Assembly: GCA_015039365.1 (NCBI GenBank)
Contig: WION01000023.1
Coordinates: 310,001-374,000 of the forward strand
Direction: 5' to 3'
DNA length: 64,000 nucleotides
From: Amanita rubescens
Lineage: Eukaryota; Basidiomycota; Agaricomycetes; Agaricales; Amanitaceae
Below, piece by piece: positions 12,372-23,883 of this stretch (position 1 is its first letter; each line of letters begins with the position of its first letter). A program made the translations under genes and the position numbers. The notes under the pieces are model-generated. The model was not told the DNA's origin and ran no database searches. It saw only the letters and a program-made list of their open reading frames with translations.

Positions 12372-13324
12372 TTACTCACTCAAGGATGCAGCAGATGATG
12401 CCGAAGGCCATCCGCTGCTAGTTAAACTTGCAGTATCAGTTTGTGCAATCGTCGTACCCATATAGACGACACCATCGTTGTCTTCAGCTTCCCTTTTGAC
12501 TGCACGAGGTACCTTGTTTCTTTTTGACGTTAGTGGGAGCTTGTACGCTGCAATGTCCCTAGAGAGCGTTGCTGCAGGGAAACAATGACAGCGCACATGG
12601 CCGCTTCCCGGCCCTTCGAACGGCGGTAAATGATTGGGACCTTGGGCAGAAAACTTTTTCCCGTGTGCTATGGTATTGTTAGTAACTGGACTGGACTGAT
12701 CCGAATGAAATACGAACTTGGGTGTTGCACATCTGGGACACCCTCCTCCATGCATCGTTCCGTAAAGCGGTGGAGGTGTGGAACAACAACATCTGTTGCA
12801 AACTTTTGAACAAGTAGTGCTACGTGCTCTTGGATCCCAGAGCGACCGACATATACTTCATGGGGACTGATGTACGCGTCAACCGTGATGTCTTCTACCG
12901 CTTTGAAGCCCGATTCAACACAATACCCGGGGCACCTAACCATTAAGGTTATACCTCCGTCGAGCCGGTCAAGGGATGCAAGCTGTCGTTTTCATCAGTT
13001 TCAAAGCCGCAGCGTTGAATGTCCACATACTGTATCCATAGCGTCAGCCAACGTTTCATGCAGGAGCTCCTTCCTCGCTCTAGGGTTGTCTGGCACCAAA
13101 CCGGCTAGGTTATTGAGGCCAAAAAACATGGGATGCAGACCCAGAATGCAAGCCCGGGTTGCATTCTCTGAACCATCATTGTGCCTTCCATGACGAAGGA
13201 CCGCGCGGGACGCTGCTTGACTGTGTGCGGATGAATTGAAGCCATCGATTTTCCCAATAACTCCCGCGTTAAATGCGACACCGGCAGGATTGTAGTAAAA
13301 CTTTTGTGAGCGGCCAGGTGCCAT
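12372..13324 (-). CDS. Unrecognised KDZ-element gene, 282 aa
   Basis: Three exons join in phase: 13031-13324, 12742-12982 and 12372-12685. I do not recognise the family. Visible features are an N-terminal part with FYYNPAGVAFNAGVIG and HGRHNDGSENAT, a central LDGGITLMVRCPGYC segment, and a C-terminal tail with one HVRCHCFP motif and a basic patch (TSKRNKVPRAVKRE). Open sequence continues upstream of 13324, so the true start may lie further 5'. Related KDZ elements often have a TET/JBP dioxygenase in such a place, but the paired metal-binding His-x-Asp and distal His context of that fold is not evident here. It may be a degenerate or a different accessory gene. Confidence 0.5.
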
Positions 13325-13465
13325 CCTACGTGCCAGAGGATGAAATCGGATAAGGTGGGAATATTCAAGTTATTACTTTCCCATTTGGAAAACAAGATAA
13401 GCAAGATATGGACGTCGGATATGATCGCGTTTACCACTGAGATCGAGATGTGATCCCAGTCCAAC

Positions 13466-13775
13466 TTGTTGGTAGTACGATAGTAAAGTAACTGGGAATT
13501 AATCCGTGAGCCCACCCATGCAGCACAATCCAAGTGTGGCAAGTATCTTCATCAGCTACTGAGCTACATAACTTTCCAGATGACAATTTACATCGCTAAC
13601 GCAGCGGGCCTGGGTGCAATAGTATAAGTTAATGCGGGAGTTCACCCGTGCTGCGTGCAGCGCAATTCCAGATTTACATTGCTAACGCGGCGGGCCTGCT
13701 TGCCAACTTGAATAGTAGTACCATTAGCAGTATACTAGCTGGAAGTCAACCCGCACAGCGCAATTCGGATCATGA
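13466..13775 (+). repeat. Three degenerate direct repeats of about 100 bp
   Basis: Each unit has a TAGTA-rich part followed by a block like GGGAGTTCACCCGTGC and GCAGCGCAATTCC. Units start near 13470, 13618 and 13712. Two copies of CATYGCTAACGCRGCGGGCCTG lie at about 13587 and 13676. The array lies between the transposase and the 282-aa gene and could be a structural or promoter region of the element. Confidence 0.55.
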
Positions 13776-13976
13776 CTGGTTTGCTTCATGTCTTCAGATT
13801 CAGGCTTTTTGCGTGTCTCATTGCTAACCAACTTTATGATCAGGTTACCATCCACTCGTCTACACGGCTGAGTCTGCATCTGTCATCCTAATCCAGTAAC
13901 TTTCTTATACTTTAATCGGCAGTTATTCGTACAATCTGGCATATCGTGGAATGTTTTATAATTTAGTCTACTAGTC

Positions 13977-16900
13977 ATTGATATTGGCAATGTAATCAGC
14001 AATAATCTGAAAATCTTCGTCCTGCTCAATTTCCGCTTCAAGCTCATCATTCTGTGCCAATATAAGTCCATCCCCAATGCTTGCGAGTTGTAATGCTCCC
14101 ACTGCTTCACCGGAATCACGAGAACCTGTATAATAATCTTCGTTTTGAAGGTTTTTGAGCCGTTGTAAATGTATCATGTTAACCGATGAGCGCAAGACCC
14201 ATTTCTTGCGTAGCGCATCCGCCAGGAGAGGCTCGCTGTCCGATAATTGTTTGATGACTCGTTCCATATGCTCCCCCTCGTCATGAATCCAAGTCAGAAG
14301 CCGCCGTACCTCAACATTTAGTCTCTGAATCTCCTCACGTGCTCGACACAATTTGAAATATTTAATCCCTGCATCGTGATTGGCTTTCTGAACCCATTTC
14401 TCCTGTCGGATGTCTGACCGCGCTATACGGAGAATGTCAAATTCACCAACGAAAGTATATTTGGAGATCTCCTGCCAGGTGACAGTTGGTGTCAGTCCGC
14501 CCAGTAATGCAGCTTGCTCGTTATACCGGCTAATTGCCTTTCTTACTGATTCCGACCGGCGACTCAACGCTCCGACAATATGTTCTCGAAGCTTGACACC
14601 TTTATGTAAGAAGTTACACGTTTCAGATATAAATGCGGCGGCAATAGAGATTGAAATCACACGCACCTAATCCGGCTTGATTCAACTTAGTTACTTCAGA
14701 AATTCGCATGACGACCAGTCGTTCTAACTGGTCAACGGATTCCCGGAAACTGGTTTCAACATTCTCCTTATAGTATTGCTTGTACTCCGCATTGTCCGCC
14801 GTCCACCGCACAGGTATTCCCAGCATAACTTCGTACAGTGTAGCCAAGGCCTCGGCGTTTTGGACTTGGCCGGACGAAACCTCAACACGATATCTTGCCT
14901 CAGGTATCGTAGAAGTATCACCAGTTGCGGCCAATTGTCGACAGACCCGAGTGGTGGCATTATACACATTTTCCCACTCTTGCCTAAAAATGCGTAAGGG
15001 AAATCAAACATGTAGTAATTTTATACGCGCACTTGTATCTAGATAGTTGACCCAGAGATTTGACATATTCTTTTTTCATGCCAATGACGGGGTCAGGTTT
15101 CTTCAAATTCGACAAGTATTGCTTTTCTGCGTTGAAATTTGCCTTAAAATCATCATCATTACATTTGAGTGCCTCTCTGTCCAGGGTGAGTTCATCTTCA
15201 AACTTCTTAATAAGCCGCACAGCTTCTTTGTAATGATTGTAAATATATGTACCTGAATTAAACAATATTCAGTTAGTAGCTACGTGTATTTTGCTTCAAA
15301 TTTCTCACTGAGCACTGCATATTTATCTTGATCCCAGAACTTGAAATGCTCGTCAATCGCTTGATGGCGATGGAATCGGCTCGCGTGGCGTGTACCACGA
15401 GCTAAGTCATTTGATGATGAAAAAATGTGCTCACACGCTTCCCCTTCTGTCCGGCCTGTCCCTTTCATGTACAACGGATGCCACTTCAATTGGCACGCTC
15501 GCTCATGTGCATAACCGTGAAATGCGCCCACCATGAAGCTCAGCTCAGCAGCTTTAGCCTGGGCTCCAAGTGAACTGTTTTGAACGGTCTTCTGGAATGT
15601 ACATCCGATGTCGTAAGCACAGCCGATGTTATTACCCACTTCATTCATCAGCCGATTTACGATTGCTAGGGGGTATTTGGCTCTAAAGCAAACCTAGATT
15701 AGTATCACCGTGGTTTGAGACAGGGAAATACTATACAGTTCGCCGCTTTTGATCATGTCGCACCCGTACAAAACCGTACGATGACGGCACGCAGCAATGA
15801 ATATCCCTGTTTCCTCGAAAAGCCCGAACATGCGCTTGCGTTGATCGGGACCTGCATTCTTCCATCGGTCTGCACACTTGGAAGAGTCGCCATCATCAGT
15901 AGTAGCGTTGGGGAAATTTGTGCTAGCTCCATCTTGACGGAAATCAGCTGGATTGTTTACTGGTATCTCAGGTCTCTATCGGATAATCAGCTAATTCCTG
16001 TCATTGGGTAATAGCGTGTGTGCGAACCTGAGCTACTTCATTTTTGAAATGGTCAACTTCTTCGGCCGTAAGCCATCGATCCGAATCTATGGTTCGAGAA
16101 TCAAATAGTTCTTCGCGCTTCCGAACTGTGGGACCTATTCGCTTAAGGGAATTATTTCCGTCCATAGTCACTAGGACCGAAAAATCTAAATTCGGCTCAT
16201 CCTGGAGCTTATAGAAGCAGAGCGGACACCGCCTTGCAAGGCGGGTAGTGGGAGTGAGATATCCAACCTTTTCATCCAATTTCTTGTCCACGCGACGGCA
16301 TATTTCTAAATAAATATCAAACGCGTCGGTAAATTGCTTTTGGAGATAGGGTTGAAATGGGACCTAAGGCCATTTTAGTATATGGCAACTCCGAAAAAGG
16401 TTTGACGCTCACATTATGTAAATTACCTATGACTTTTGTGAAGGCTTCGATACTATTCCTGGGAATGCTACGATGCATCTCCCGATAGGCAGAAAGCGTG
16501 CGGACGGTAAAAGCGACTGTTGGCATGAGCGGGGAGCAACCAAGGCAACCATTGCGCAGGAGGGTCTCATTCTGATAAGCCTCGCCTACAGCGACTGGGA
16601 GAGACAGTGTTTGGCGAACTACGAAAAGGGTCAGATGCGGCCCTGCCGATAAAATGGGGAAAATGCACAGAATAAGTCAATGATGGTAATTGTGATGACA
16701 TTCTCAGAAAGAGCTGCGGTGCGCTGAGCGGTATCTGCCAGACCGTCGAATGCGCAGGTGGACTGAAAGGCGAGATAGGCATTTACAAGCTGATCAATTT
16801 GCATAAGCCAATGTTTTGTCTTGAGTTCCGTTCGATCTCTCCGCGTGCGATCATCAACAGGCCTCTGGCTAGGTTAGTAGTTGTAAAAAGACATGCATTC

Positions 16901-17329
16901 AGATAAAAATGTACGCACTGGCCCGTTGACGAAGCGATCTCCCTCGCCAGGTTTTCGAAAACCTCAAATTCGCCGCCCTCATGGCTCGGGTCAATCGTGC
17001 CCTCTTCCCCCAGCGCTAGCGTGTTGTTGACCGCTTCAACGTCGTAGGAATTGCCATGCATCGCAATATCCATTTGCGCGATGATTTGACGGTCCTCATC
17101 TTGCAGATCTATGAAATTTCACAGTAAACATCTTCGCCGAGGAACTACACTGGCACTGATAGGGTTACTTACCTCTGATGGCGGCACGTCGCTTTTCGCC
17201 AGCCACTGCTTCCCGCTCATCTTGTTTTCCCGCACTGATGACTGTCGAATCACGTCCACCAATTCGGCTTCTGTGGACAATCGTCTTCTTGGATACCCCT
17301 CGATGTCTTTTAAGGGCAGATGGCTCCAT
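13977..17329 (-). CDS. KDZ-superfamily transposase (possibly frameshifted)
   Basis: The probable start is 17329 (MEPSALKRHRGVSKK). Exons 17173-17329 and 16919-17108 join in phase to give DPSHEGGEFEVFENLA, a signature of these transposases. Further on are LLRNGCLGCSPLMPTVAF, RRCPLCFYKLQDEP with paired Cys, VTMDGNNSLKR (first catalytic Asp), CAYDIGC (second Asp), and AHERACQLKWHP followed by GTGRTEGEACEHIFS (catalytic Glu). The C-terminal helical part has KLREHIVGALSRRS and EEIQRLNVEVRRLLTWI. The enzyme is an RNase H-fold cut-and-paste transposase with zinc-binding loops. Between about 16630 and 16670 the frame can be kept only by removing 26 bp or by a one-base shift, so this copy may be inactive. 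Full exon borders between 16567 and 13977 were not all fixed. Confidence 0.85.
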
Positions 17330-17882
17330 TAACAATGATGATGAGATGATTGAGGGTGTGAGCAAAAAAAGCTTCCATAGACACCTTATCTAGCGCATCG
17401 TGTATTCACCTGCCTCGTGACGAAAACGTGTTGGGTCAATCTAGTGATCTAGTCAAATGAGGATTAGCAGAAAAGCTTCACATTAAATTCCAACTTACCG
17501 CTCTTGGAATATGTGTCAAAAATCGCAATGTACATCTGCTCATGGCGTGAGCATGCCACGTGAGAATTAGTAAGACCTAATTCGTGCCCAACAAATTAAA
17601 ATACCCTTATTCCAGTCTCTGTACATATCTACAATGAGCGGACAAGGGCATTGAACATGCTACACGGCGCCCGTCAGGCAGTGAAGGAAAGGCTCAATCT
17701 CTCAGGCTGTACCTCACATTGCAGCCGAATTTCTGCCCTTCTGTTATTTCGGCTCATTTGGTAGTTGTAGTTTTGTGCACTTATCTTACTCTTGTAAAAA
17801 AGAGAAAAAACAATGCCTAACTTCATATTTCAACTCCATTCATTAAGAAATTGCATACCCGGACCGCGCGCTGTTCGCCCAG

Positions 17883-18535
17883 TTCAAATGCGCGCCATAT
17901 TGGATTGTGAGAAATTCAAGTGCCAAATGTAGAAAGTCGTTAAAAATAACATAGAGCCTGTTATATGCGAAGTTGTGACCCTATTCACAGTCTAAATTTA
18001 CTCCATATCACTCTTCAAGTCAGTATTCTGGGCAAACTTGAGTGAAATCGCGCTTAAATTCGCTTTCAGATGCGCACTATATCGCCTACAGCAGACCGTG
18101 GGAAAGATCGGTGCCTAGATGTGGGAAGTACTCGAAAAGAGCTTTCAAACGCGCACCATATCGCTTTTATCAGTTAGATAAGATAACAATCGGAGCACTA
18201 TGGCTTATCACTATGCTTGTAAGGGTAGTCTGATAAAGATCGCGCAGAAAAGAGCTTTCAAATGCACCTTATATTGTTCTCGGGGGCGCGATCCCTGAGG
18301 ACTTACTATATATGGTAAGTGTCAGACCGTGGGTCTGATCTGATGGGAAATATTCCCAATTTGGTATGGTTACATCAGCAGACTACGAGCAAACGTCCAA
18401 GTTGCTCTTGACCTCCACAATTACGCGAAGATTTAACGCCGGTGTCGAGAAAACCCAATTTTCAGCCTCTTTAATAGTGGGTTATCTTCATGTCAGCCCA
18501 GTCACAAAAGGCTCAAACTCTGGGATCTCCAGGTG
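17883..18535 (-). repeat. Right terminal inverted repeat
   Basis: Reverse complement of 8861-9508, with which it is nearly identical in its outer 500 bp. The inner edge is set by the loss of similarity after GGCGCGCATTTGAA. 17330-17882 holds no gene; it is the spacer between the transposase start and the repeat. Confidence 0.92.
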
Positions 18536-18543
18536 ACAATTGC
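18536..18543. repeat. Right copy of the 8-bp target-site duplication
   Basis: ACAATTGC, identical to 8853-8860 and in the same orientation. Confidence 0.9.
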
Positions 18544-20383
18544 TTCGGAACATTCAACACGTGCTCCTTGTCTTTCCAATCCCAAATACAGCCGGCGATA
18601 AACGCTTCCATCTTCTACGACATCCAAGGTCCTTCCTGCCCTCTGCGCCATCCGCTTTGCTAGCATGCTAGGGTGGAAACCGAATCTTAATCCAAACAAC
18701 GCCAACAACGAAGTGAACAGCACAAGTCCCAACGTGTCTTCTGCTAGCGCTTCCCACCCAATTCCCATTATCACAAGCGCTCTTCCCAACATTGCATCTT
18801 CCATCCCATCCGCACCTGGCAACTCTCTCACTCCTTTCTGCTAACCCGGGCGCCGGTGCCACCCCCACCAATGCCACGTTTCCAATCCGACTCTAGACTC
18901 CTGTCGTTCCCTCTGGTTCGACGCCATCACCGACCCAGCCCTCCGTGTCGGCCAGTTCATGGACCGTTCCGGAATGGGTCTCGCCGCAGTCAGGCCCTAG
19001 GTACCAACAAACCCGCGTTCAAATCTAAATCAACCAGACGTGCGAATAGGTTAATTCAATAACTTAAACCCGTATCCGACCAGGCAGGTTGACGGGTTGC
19101 ATTTTTCCAGCATATGGTTAGCTGTAAACCTCCGAATGTCACCCACTTCAGCCCTTGCAGCAGCCCAGCCCTCAATTTTTGTGAATAGGAACGGGATAAT
19201 GGTGGAAGTTTTGGTTCTACGGTGGCCCGTGCTGCTGGAATGGCAGCTGTACGTGTCAATGATCGAGTACGCCGGCTCTGTTTTTTTCCCTTCTCACCAA
19301 ACGCGACGCCCAGCGAGCCCTGGAGTGCATATATCACCCTTACGGAATTTTCAAGTCTGATGGTATGTCCCAATAGCATCGGAGTCGCACATGTCAATGA
19401 CTTGTCGCAAATTTCCCATTAGACTCGATGGATACTTTGGCGTAGGTGAAGATATGAGCAAAGCTGGGCCCGGGGATGTAGGTGCAAATTTCAGGTACGC
19501 TTTAATTTGTGATCCTACTTATTTTGTTACCTGACGTATATGAACTTCTTTTTTCACCAAACCTTCGGGCTCTCGAATGCGCTGACCTGCTTGTCAGATT
19601 TGGACACTATTCATCGAACTTAGCAATATTGCGGAATCGTGACTTTCGTACTAGACAGAAATCCGGTGGGATGAATTACCTTACAAGTACCCGTTGGTAA
19701 TGTTGCATTCAAACTACCTTACGCGATTATTATATCTATCTATCTCATAAGTCGGCATCATGTCATACAATTGTCATTTCGTAGAGTCATCATAACGGCG
19801 CCAACATGTCCTATTAGCATCAGGCCAACTACTAGCACACTACCTCAGCGATCTTCTCTTTCATCTTATGTTTCTCCGCCTCGAATCTTGAGATCCTACA
19901 TTATGTACGTACTCTTGTTAACGATGTCGAACGGAGGGGAAAACGGTACACATACTACGCATGGTGCGAACTGACTCTTCTCCTTGATCTTCGCTCTGTA
20001 CGCACAGAGCAGGAATGAACCGGAGGGGGGGGGGGGAGCCACCAGAAGAACAACTTGAAAGCCCGACCGCAGAGCTGGCGCGAAGCACAACCGTTGACGT
20101 CGTTATTAATGGCCCAAAAGAAACGAGGCCTATCGGGCCAGGATCTCATTATGAAACCGTTGTCCGCCAATATTATAGATTACTCCCATGATAGAACAGG
20201 TATCTAACGACGCGCTCGGATATACTGACGTCTCCGTTTCCAGCCTGAGCACACCAACTATTCATCACTAAAATAAGTTCCAGACCTGATTCAGACCTCC
20301 GTTGCAACCATTCGTTTTTACCTGTACACCGTTTTCAGTGCTGGAATCAGGAACCTCGAGGCATAGGTCTTAAAAAACATATT
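18544..20383. other. Gene-poor interval right of the transposon
   Basis: Short frames exist (18502-18831 minus runs into the transposon end; 19056-19397 minus; 19222-19422 plus), but none has a recognisable domain. 18640-18990 plus shows several coding-looking pieces in different frames, for example one ending WFDAITDPALRVGQF, so a broken gene at the insertion site is possible. A G-run of about 13 bases lies near 20030. Confidence 0.35.
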
Positions 20384-20912
20384 TCAGTAATAGTCAACAA
20401 AGGCAGCGGAGTGAAACAAACTGGTATTGTTGGCAAGTGTAAGCAATCCATCGTCAGTGAAGATCCACTGTTGCCACTCGTTCTGATTACACTCCCAGAG
20501 AACAACTGGGCTAGCTTCGTCGACTGGCATGGGGAACACACAATTAGCCCACAGCTCAACTCATTTCAGCGTTAACAATGACTCACCGGTTTTTGCATCA
20601 ACGCAAAAATTGATATTCGGGTCTGCCAGTTTGACTTCGGTGAGGCCGGAGTAGATTTGCCATAGCTGACTTGTACTATTGTCACAGTCGTTGCTATGAA
20701 ATTAAGTAAGAGGTAAGGAAAAACATAAGATTGCGTGACAAAACATACATTACAATGGCAGTATGGTCGACGAACTTAGAGCCACGGACTGCGAGACATT
20801 TTGATGAATGTGCAGAACTGATTGAGGCGGTGGGTGCTTGTGCAAAGACACCACTGCAAACAAGAGCGGCAGTGAGGAGCCCGACTCGGAGGAAGGAGAA
20901 GGATTTGAACAT
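20384..20912 (-). CDS. Secreted ricin-B-lectin-like (beta-trefoil) protein, 136 aa
   Basis: Three exons join in phase: 20749-20912, 20587-20693 and 20384-20523. The start at 20912 gives a clear signal peptide (FLRVGLLTAALVCSGVFAQA). The mature part has a repeated W-x-Q pattern: NDCDNSTSQLWQIYSG and LWECNQNEWQQWIFTDDG, each followed by a hydrophobic strand, with SKCLAVRG and INFCVDAKT as the matching Cys strands. This is the QxW signature of ricin-type trefoils, which bind sugars. It is short for a full three-lobed trefoil but plausible. It is probably an extracellular lectin; the sugar target is unknown. Confidence 0.75.
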
Positions 20913-21797
20913 TGTTTGAGAACAGTTGAGCTGTGCTTCGGAGTGTGATTCATGAGAGACCTTTATACGCTAGCGACGTCTGTTTACGGCGAACAAACAA
21001 GTCGAGTGATTAATTGCTTCACTTCGGCAACCTGTCGTACCACCGTCTCACGTTTTCGCGCTAGCAGGGCTTGATGATGATCGCTGACAACTCAAACGTC
21101 CGACGTCGAACAATCCGATCGTATCCCGGCCGGGTATTGTGACATGGGGAGTGAGGGTTGCCAATCTTCTTGACATTTTCCGTCGGCACCCCCAGTATGT
21201 ATTGCGGTTGGACAATGCAACGACGTCCGATGGGATGGAGTTCAGGAATAATAAAGTTCATTACGGAACGTTCATCATTTCTCGATTACATAATACCTCA
21301 CCTAGTGCGCGAAAATTTATATAATACCTATGTTGGCTACACACTAGGCTAGCGCTAGTGCGCGAAAATTTACATATTACCATTGGGAAGCGAGCTAGGG
21401 AAAAGAAATATGTAAATTGGCTGCCCAACGTAGGAGATGGGGAGATGCTGAAATCTACGTGGATCCGCTTTCTTATGACGTGACGCAAACCAATCGAGAT
21501 ATTGAAAACAAGGGATTTGGAATGCCGCGGAGCGCGACTGGACACTTGGTTTGCTCCACTTCATTTCTACCTATCCTGGCACATGCGCATGATACGCAGA
21601 CGTCGTGCAGAAATAACTCTTGATTCTCAGACACTCCAATCATAATTATGTACTATGCTACTGTATGTGATTGAATAAGTTATGACATTTCTTGATTCGT
21701 GAAGTGGTATCGACATCATCTACGTATATGTCCCTCGTGTGTATCGCTCATCCAGTAGGTATAACCAAAGCATAACAGGTATGAATAGAGAGGGTGT
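20913..21797. repeat. Intergenic region with a short direct repeat
   Basis: No supportable gene. A 27-bp near-identical segment starting CTAGTGCGCGAAAATTTA occurs at 21302-21328 and 21355-21381, a 53-bp spacing. The frame at 21261-21545 minus has no recognisable features. Confidence 0.5.
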
Positions 21798-23883
21798 TTA
21801 CACCTCGGCATTCTTTTCATTTATTTTCCGTTCTTCCGCTTCAAGTTCTTTTGCAATCTTAAGGTCCTAATATTACGTCTTCAGAAACGTCGGATTCGAA
21901 AAAGATAATAGTGGACGTACGATGGAAGGCGCGAACGAACTCTTCTGCCGGAGTCTAGCTCCATACTTGTAGAACAAGAACGGACAGGGGATGAACAGTG
22001 CAGCAATAACGCCGATCACAGTGCATGCCCAGTGTATACCAAGCTGATTGAATAAGTTAATAATTGAAGTTGGACGAAAAGAAAGATAACTTACATTTGT
22101 AAACATCTGTACAGTGAATAACGAGAATCCTGCAGCAGCCGCGCACCGTACGATCGCATTCGCTGCAAAGGCAGAGGCGCTATACATCAAGTAGGTGTCC
22201 ACAAAGTAACTCTGTGCTGGGAGTTAGCACGCTGGACGATATTTCAACTTGAAAGCATAACCCACCAAAACCGACATGAAAATCAGACTGATTCCGACGC
22301 CAAGTGGGATCGTGCTCAATGCTGGCACATACCACGGTACTGACGCGTACTCGCCCGTCCATCCTAGCCAGAATATAGAAATGACCAATAACGGTGCGCC
22401 GACCATGGCACTCGTCAGCCGATTTTCTGGAGGTGGGAAGCCTTTCCATTGTTTTATAAGCTCCTTGTAATTTCTCGAAAGATACGCGTTCACGAGAGAG
22501 CCAATCGTTGTCCCGATTCCGACTCCGATGAAGATAAGACCTCCCTGTCCCGCGTTGAAATTCCGTCGGACCATGAAAATGATCGGGAATGCTTCAAAAA
22601 GGGCGTATAAAAGTCCATACACGATTGACGTGTAGATGGTCATGAGGAGTAAGATAGGTTCCAACGCAAGCATTTGGAATGGTCTGAAAAGTGTGCGTTT
22701 TAGGACTCCGAAAAGCGACCAGTCCTGTCTCTCATGTTCAGCGTAGAGATTGGCATTTACAGGATCTGCTTTGCGTAGCCGTTTCGCCTGCGGTGTGGCG
22801 AATTAACGTCAAAATCATGCAGGTAGACGAAAGTTTGACTTACCCGTTGAAGTAGCAGAATAGGCGCATAGGTTTCCGGGAGAAACAGCGCGGTTATAAT
22901 CGTACACGCGCCGGCGAACATCATCATGACCCAATATACCCATCTCCAGGATACACCGCTGATGACAATGCTATATCATTTTTTTGAGTTCCAGAGGCTA
23001 TGCGATTTAATCGATAGGAACTCACTATCCACTAACGATAGGGCCCATTACAGGTCCCAAGAAGACACCCGCGGTGAATAGGCTGGTAGCGAGTCCACGA
23101 CCGTCGGCGGGAAAGATGTCAGCAATGACACCTCCGGCATTGATTAGCGGGGCGACGCCGAAAAAACCGGAGAAAAAGCGAGTAACGAGGAGTGTCGGTA
23201 TATTTTTTGCCAACGCTTGTCCCAGAATAAATAGGGTGTATAATGTCATCGTCACTATGAAAATAGGTCGCCGGCCAATTAGTTCGCTGCCGGGGCCCCA
23301 GAAGAACGGCTGATGGCCGATGTCAGGTTGTGAGAATATTAAGGTACAACAGAAGTCACTTACGCCAAAAATGTAGCCAATCAGAAAAACAGCTGTCACG
23401 AGGTATGACACTTCTGCAGTTATATTAAACTCTTGGATGACTCCTAATGTTGCTTCTGCAGGTGCTGATGACGCGAACGTTCTGTACAAAGTTTTCATTC
23501 AGGTTATGATGTAAGCCAAACTGGGAATGAAAAACGCACACGTTGACCGTCATGACAATGACTACGATAGTCATAAACCACTTGTATCGCACGGACCAGT
23601 TCTGAGGGTTGTCCGGATCGTTTGGGCCGTCCCAGACCACCAAATTGGGATCCGTCGCTGGGTGCGACGACTTGCTAGGAATTTTGACGGGCGGATCCTG
23701 TGGTTCATCCCCACCGTATTGCTCGATTTCATGTTCTATCCATTCCGCTTCTTCGTAAACTGGCGGGTTGACATCAAGTCCAGCATTATTCGATTCATTA
23801 TTTGGACGATGACTTGAAACTGGACGAGAGTGAACGAAGGTAATAGAGGATTTGGGAGAAATGGATCGTGGTTCTGTGTCCAT
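21798..23883 (-). CDS. Major facilitator superfamily exporter, DHA1-type, 567 aa
   Basis: Eight exons join in phase: 23540-23883, 23364-23481, 23026-23309, 22844-22970, 22266-22787, 22095-22211, 21921-22043 and 21798-21866. The cytoplasmic N-terminus ends with the family hallmark VVWDGPNDPDNPQNWS. The first helices include SYLVTAVFLIGYIFGPFFWGP, then the loop 2-3 motif GSELIGRRPIF. Motif C of drug-proton antiporters appears as GVFLGPVMGPIVSG. A central loop (RLRKADPVNANLYAEHE) separates the two six-helix halves, and the second half has GIGTTIGSLVNAYLSR and IPLGVGISLIFMSVL. The tail ends in a charged helix. It should be a plasma-membrane proton antiporter for drugs, polyamines or small metabolites. 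Confidence 0.92.

Larger units (their letters stand above)
8861..18535 (-). mobile_element. Complete KDZ-superfamily DNA transposon (9675 bp)
   Basis: The element begins CACCTGGAGATCCC and ends with the reverse complement, GGGATCTCCAGGTG, flanked by a perfect 8-bp target duplication. Inverted repeats of about 650 bp (8861-9508 and 17883-18535) frame three minus-strand genes: a divergent-HMG-type protein (9886-11414), an unrecognised 282-aa protein (12372-13324) and a KDZ transposase (about 13977-17329). KDZ transposons (Kyakuja, Dileera, Zisupton) are known from basidiomycetes, and some carry an HMG-like gene and a TET/JBP dioxygenase. The outer 500 bp of the two repeats differ at only one or two places that I could see, which points to a recent insertion or strong homogenisation. 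Confidence 0.9.

Noticed and set aside
12372..13324. Calling the third KDZ-element gene a TET/JBP dioxygenase
   Set aside because: Related elements carry one, but only an isolated HND triplet is present and no beta-helix context or distal His could be found.
8861..18535. Assigning the element to the hAT superfamily because of the 8-bp target duplication
   Set aside because: The transposase motifs (HEGGE, MDGNNS, YDIGC, GEACEH, RLNVEVRRL) are of the KDZ type, which also makes 8-bp duplications.
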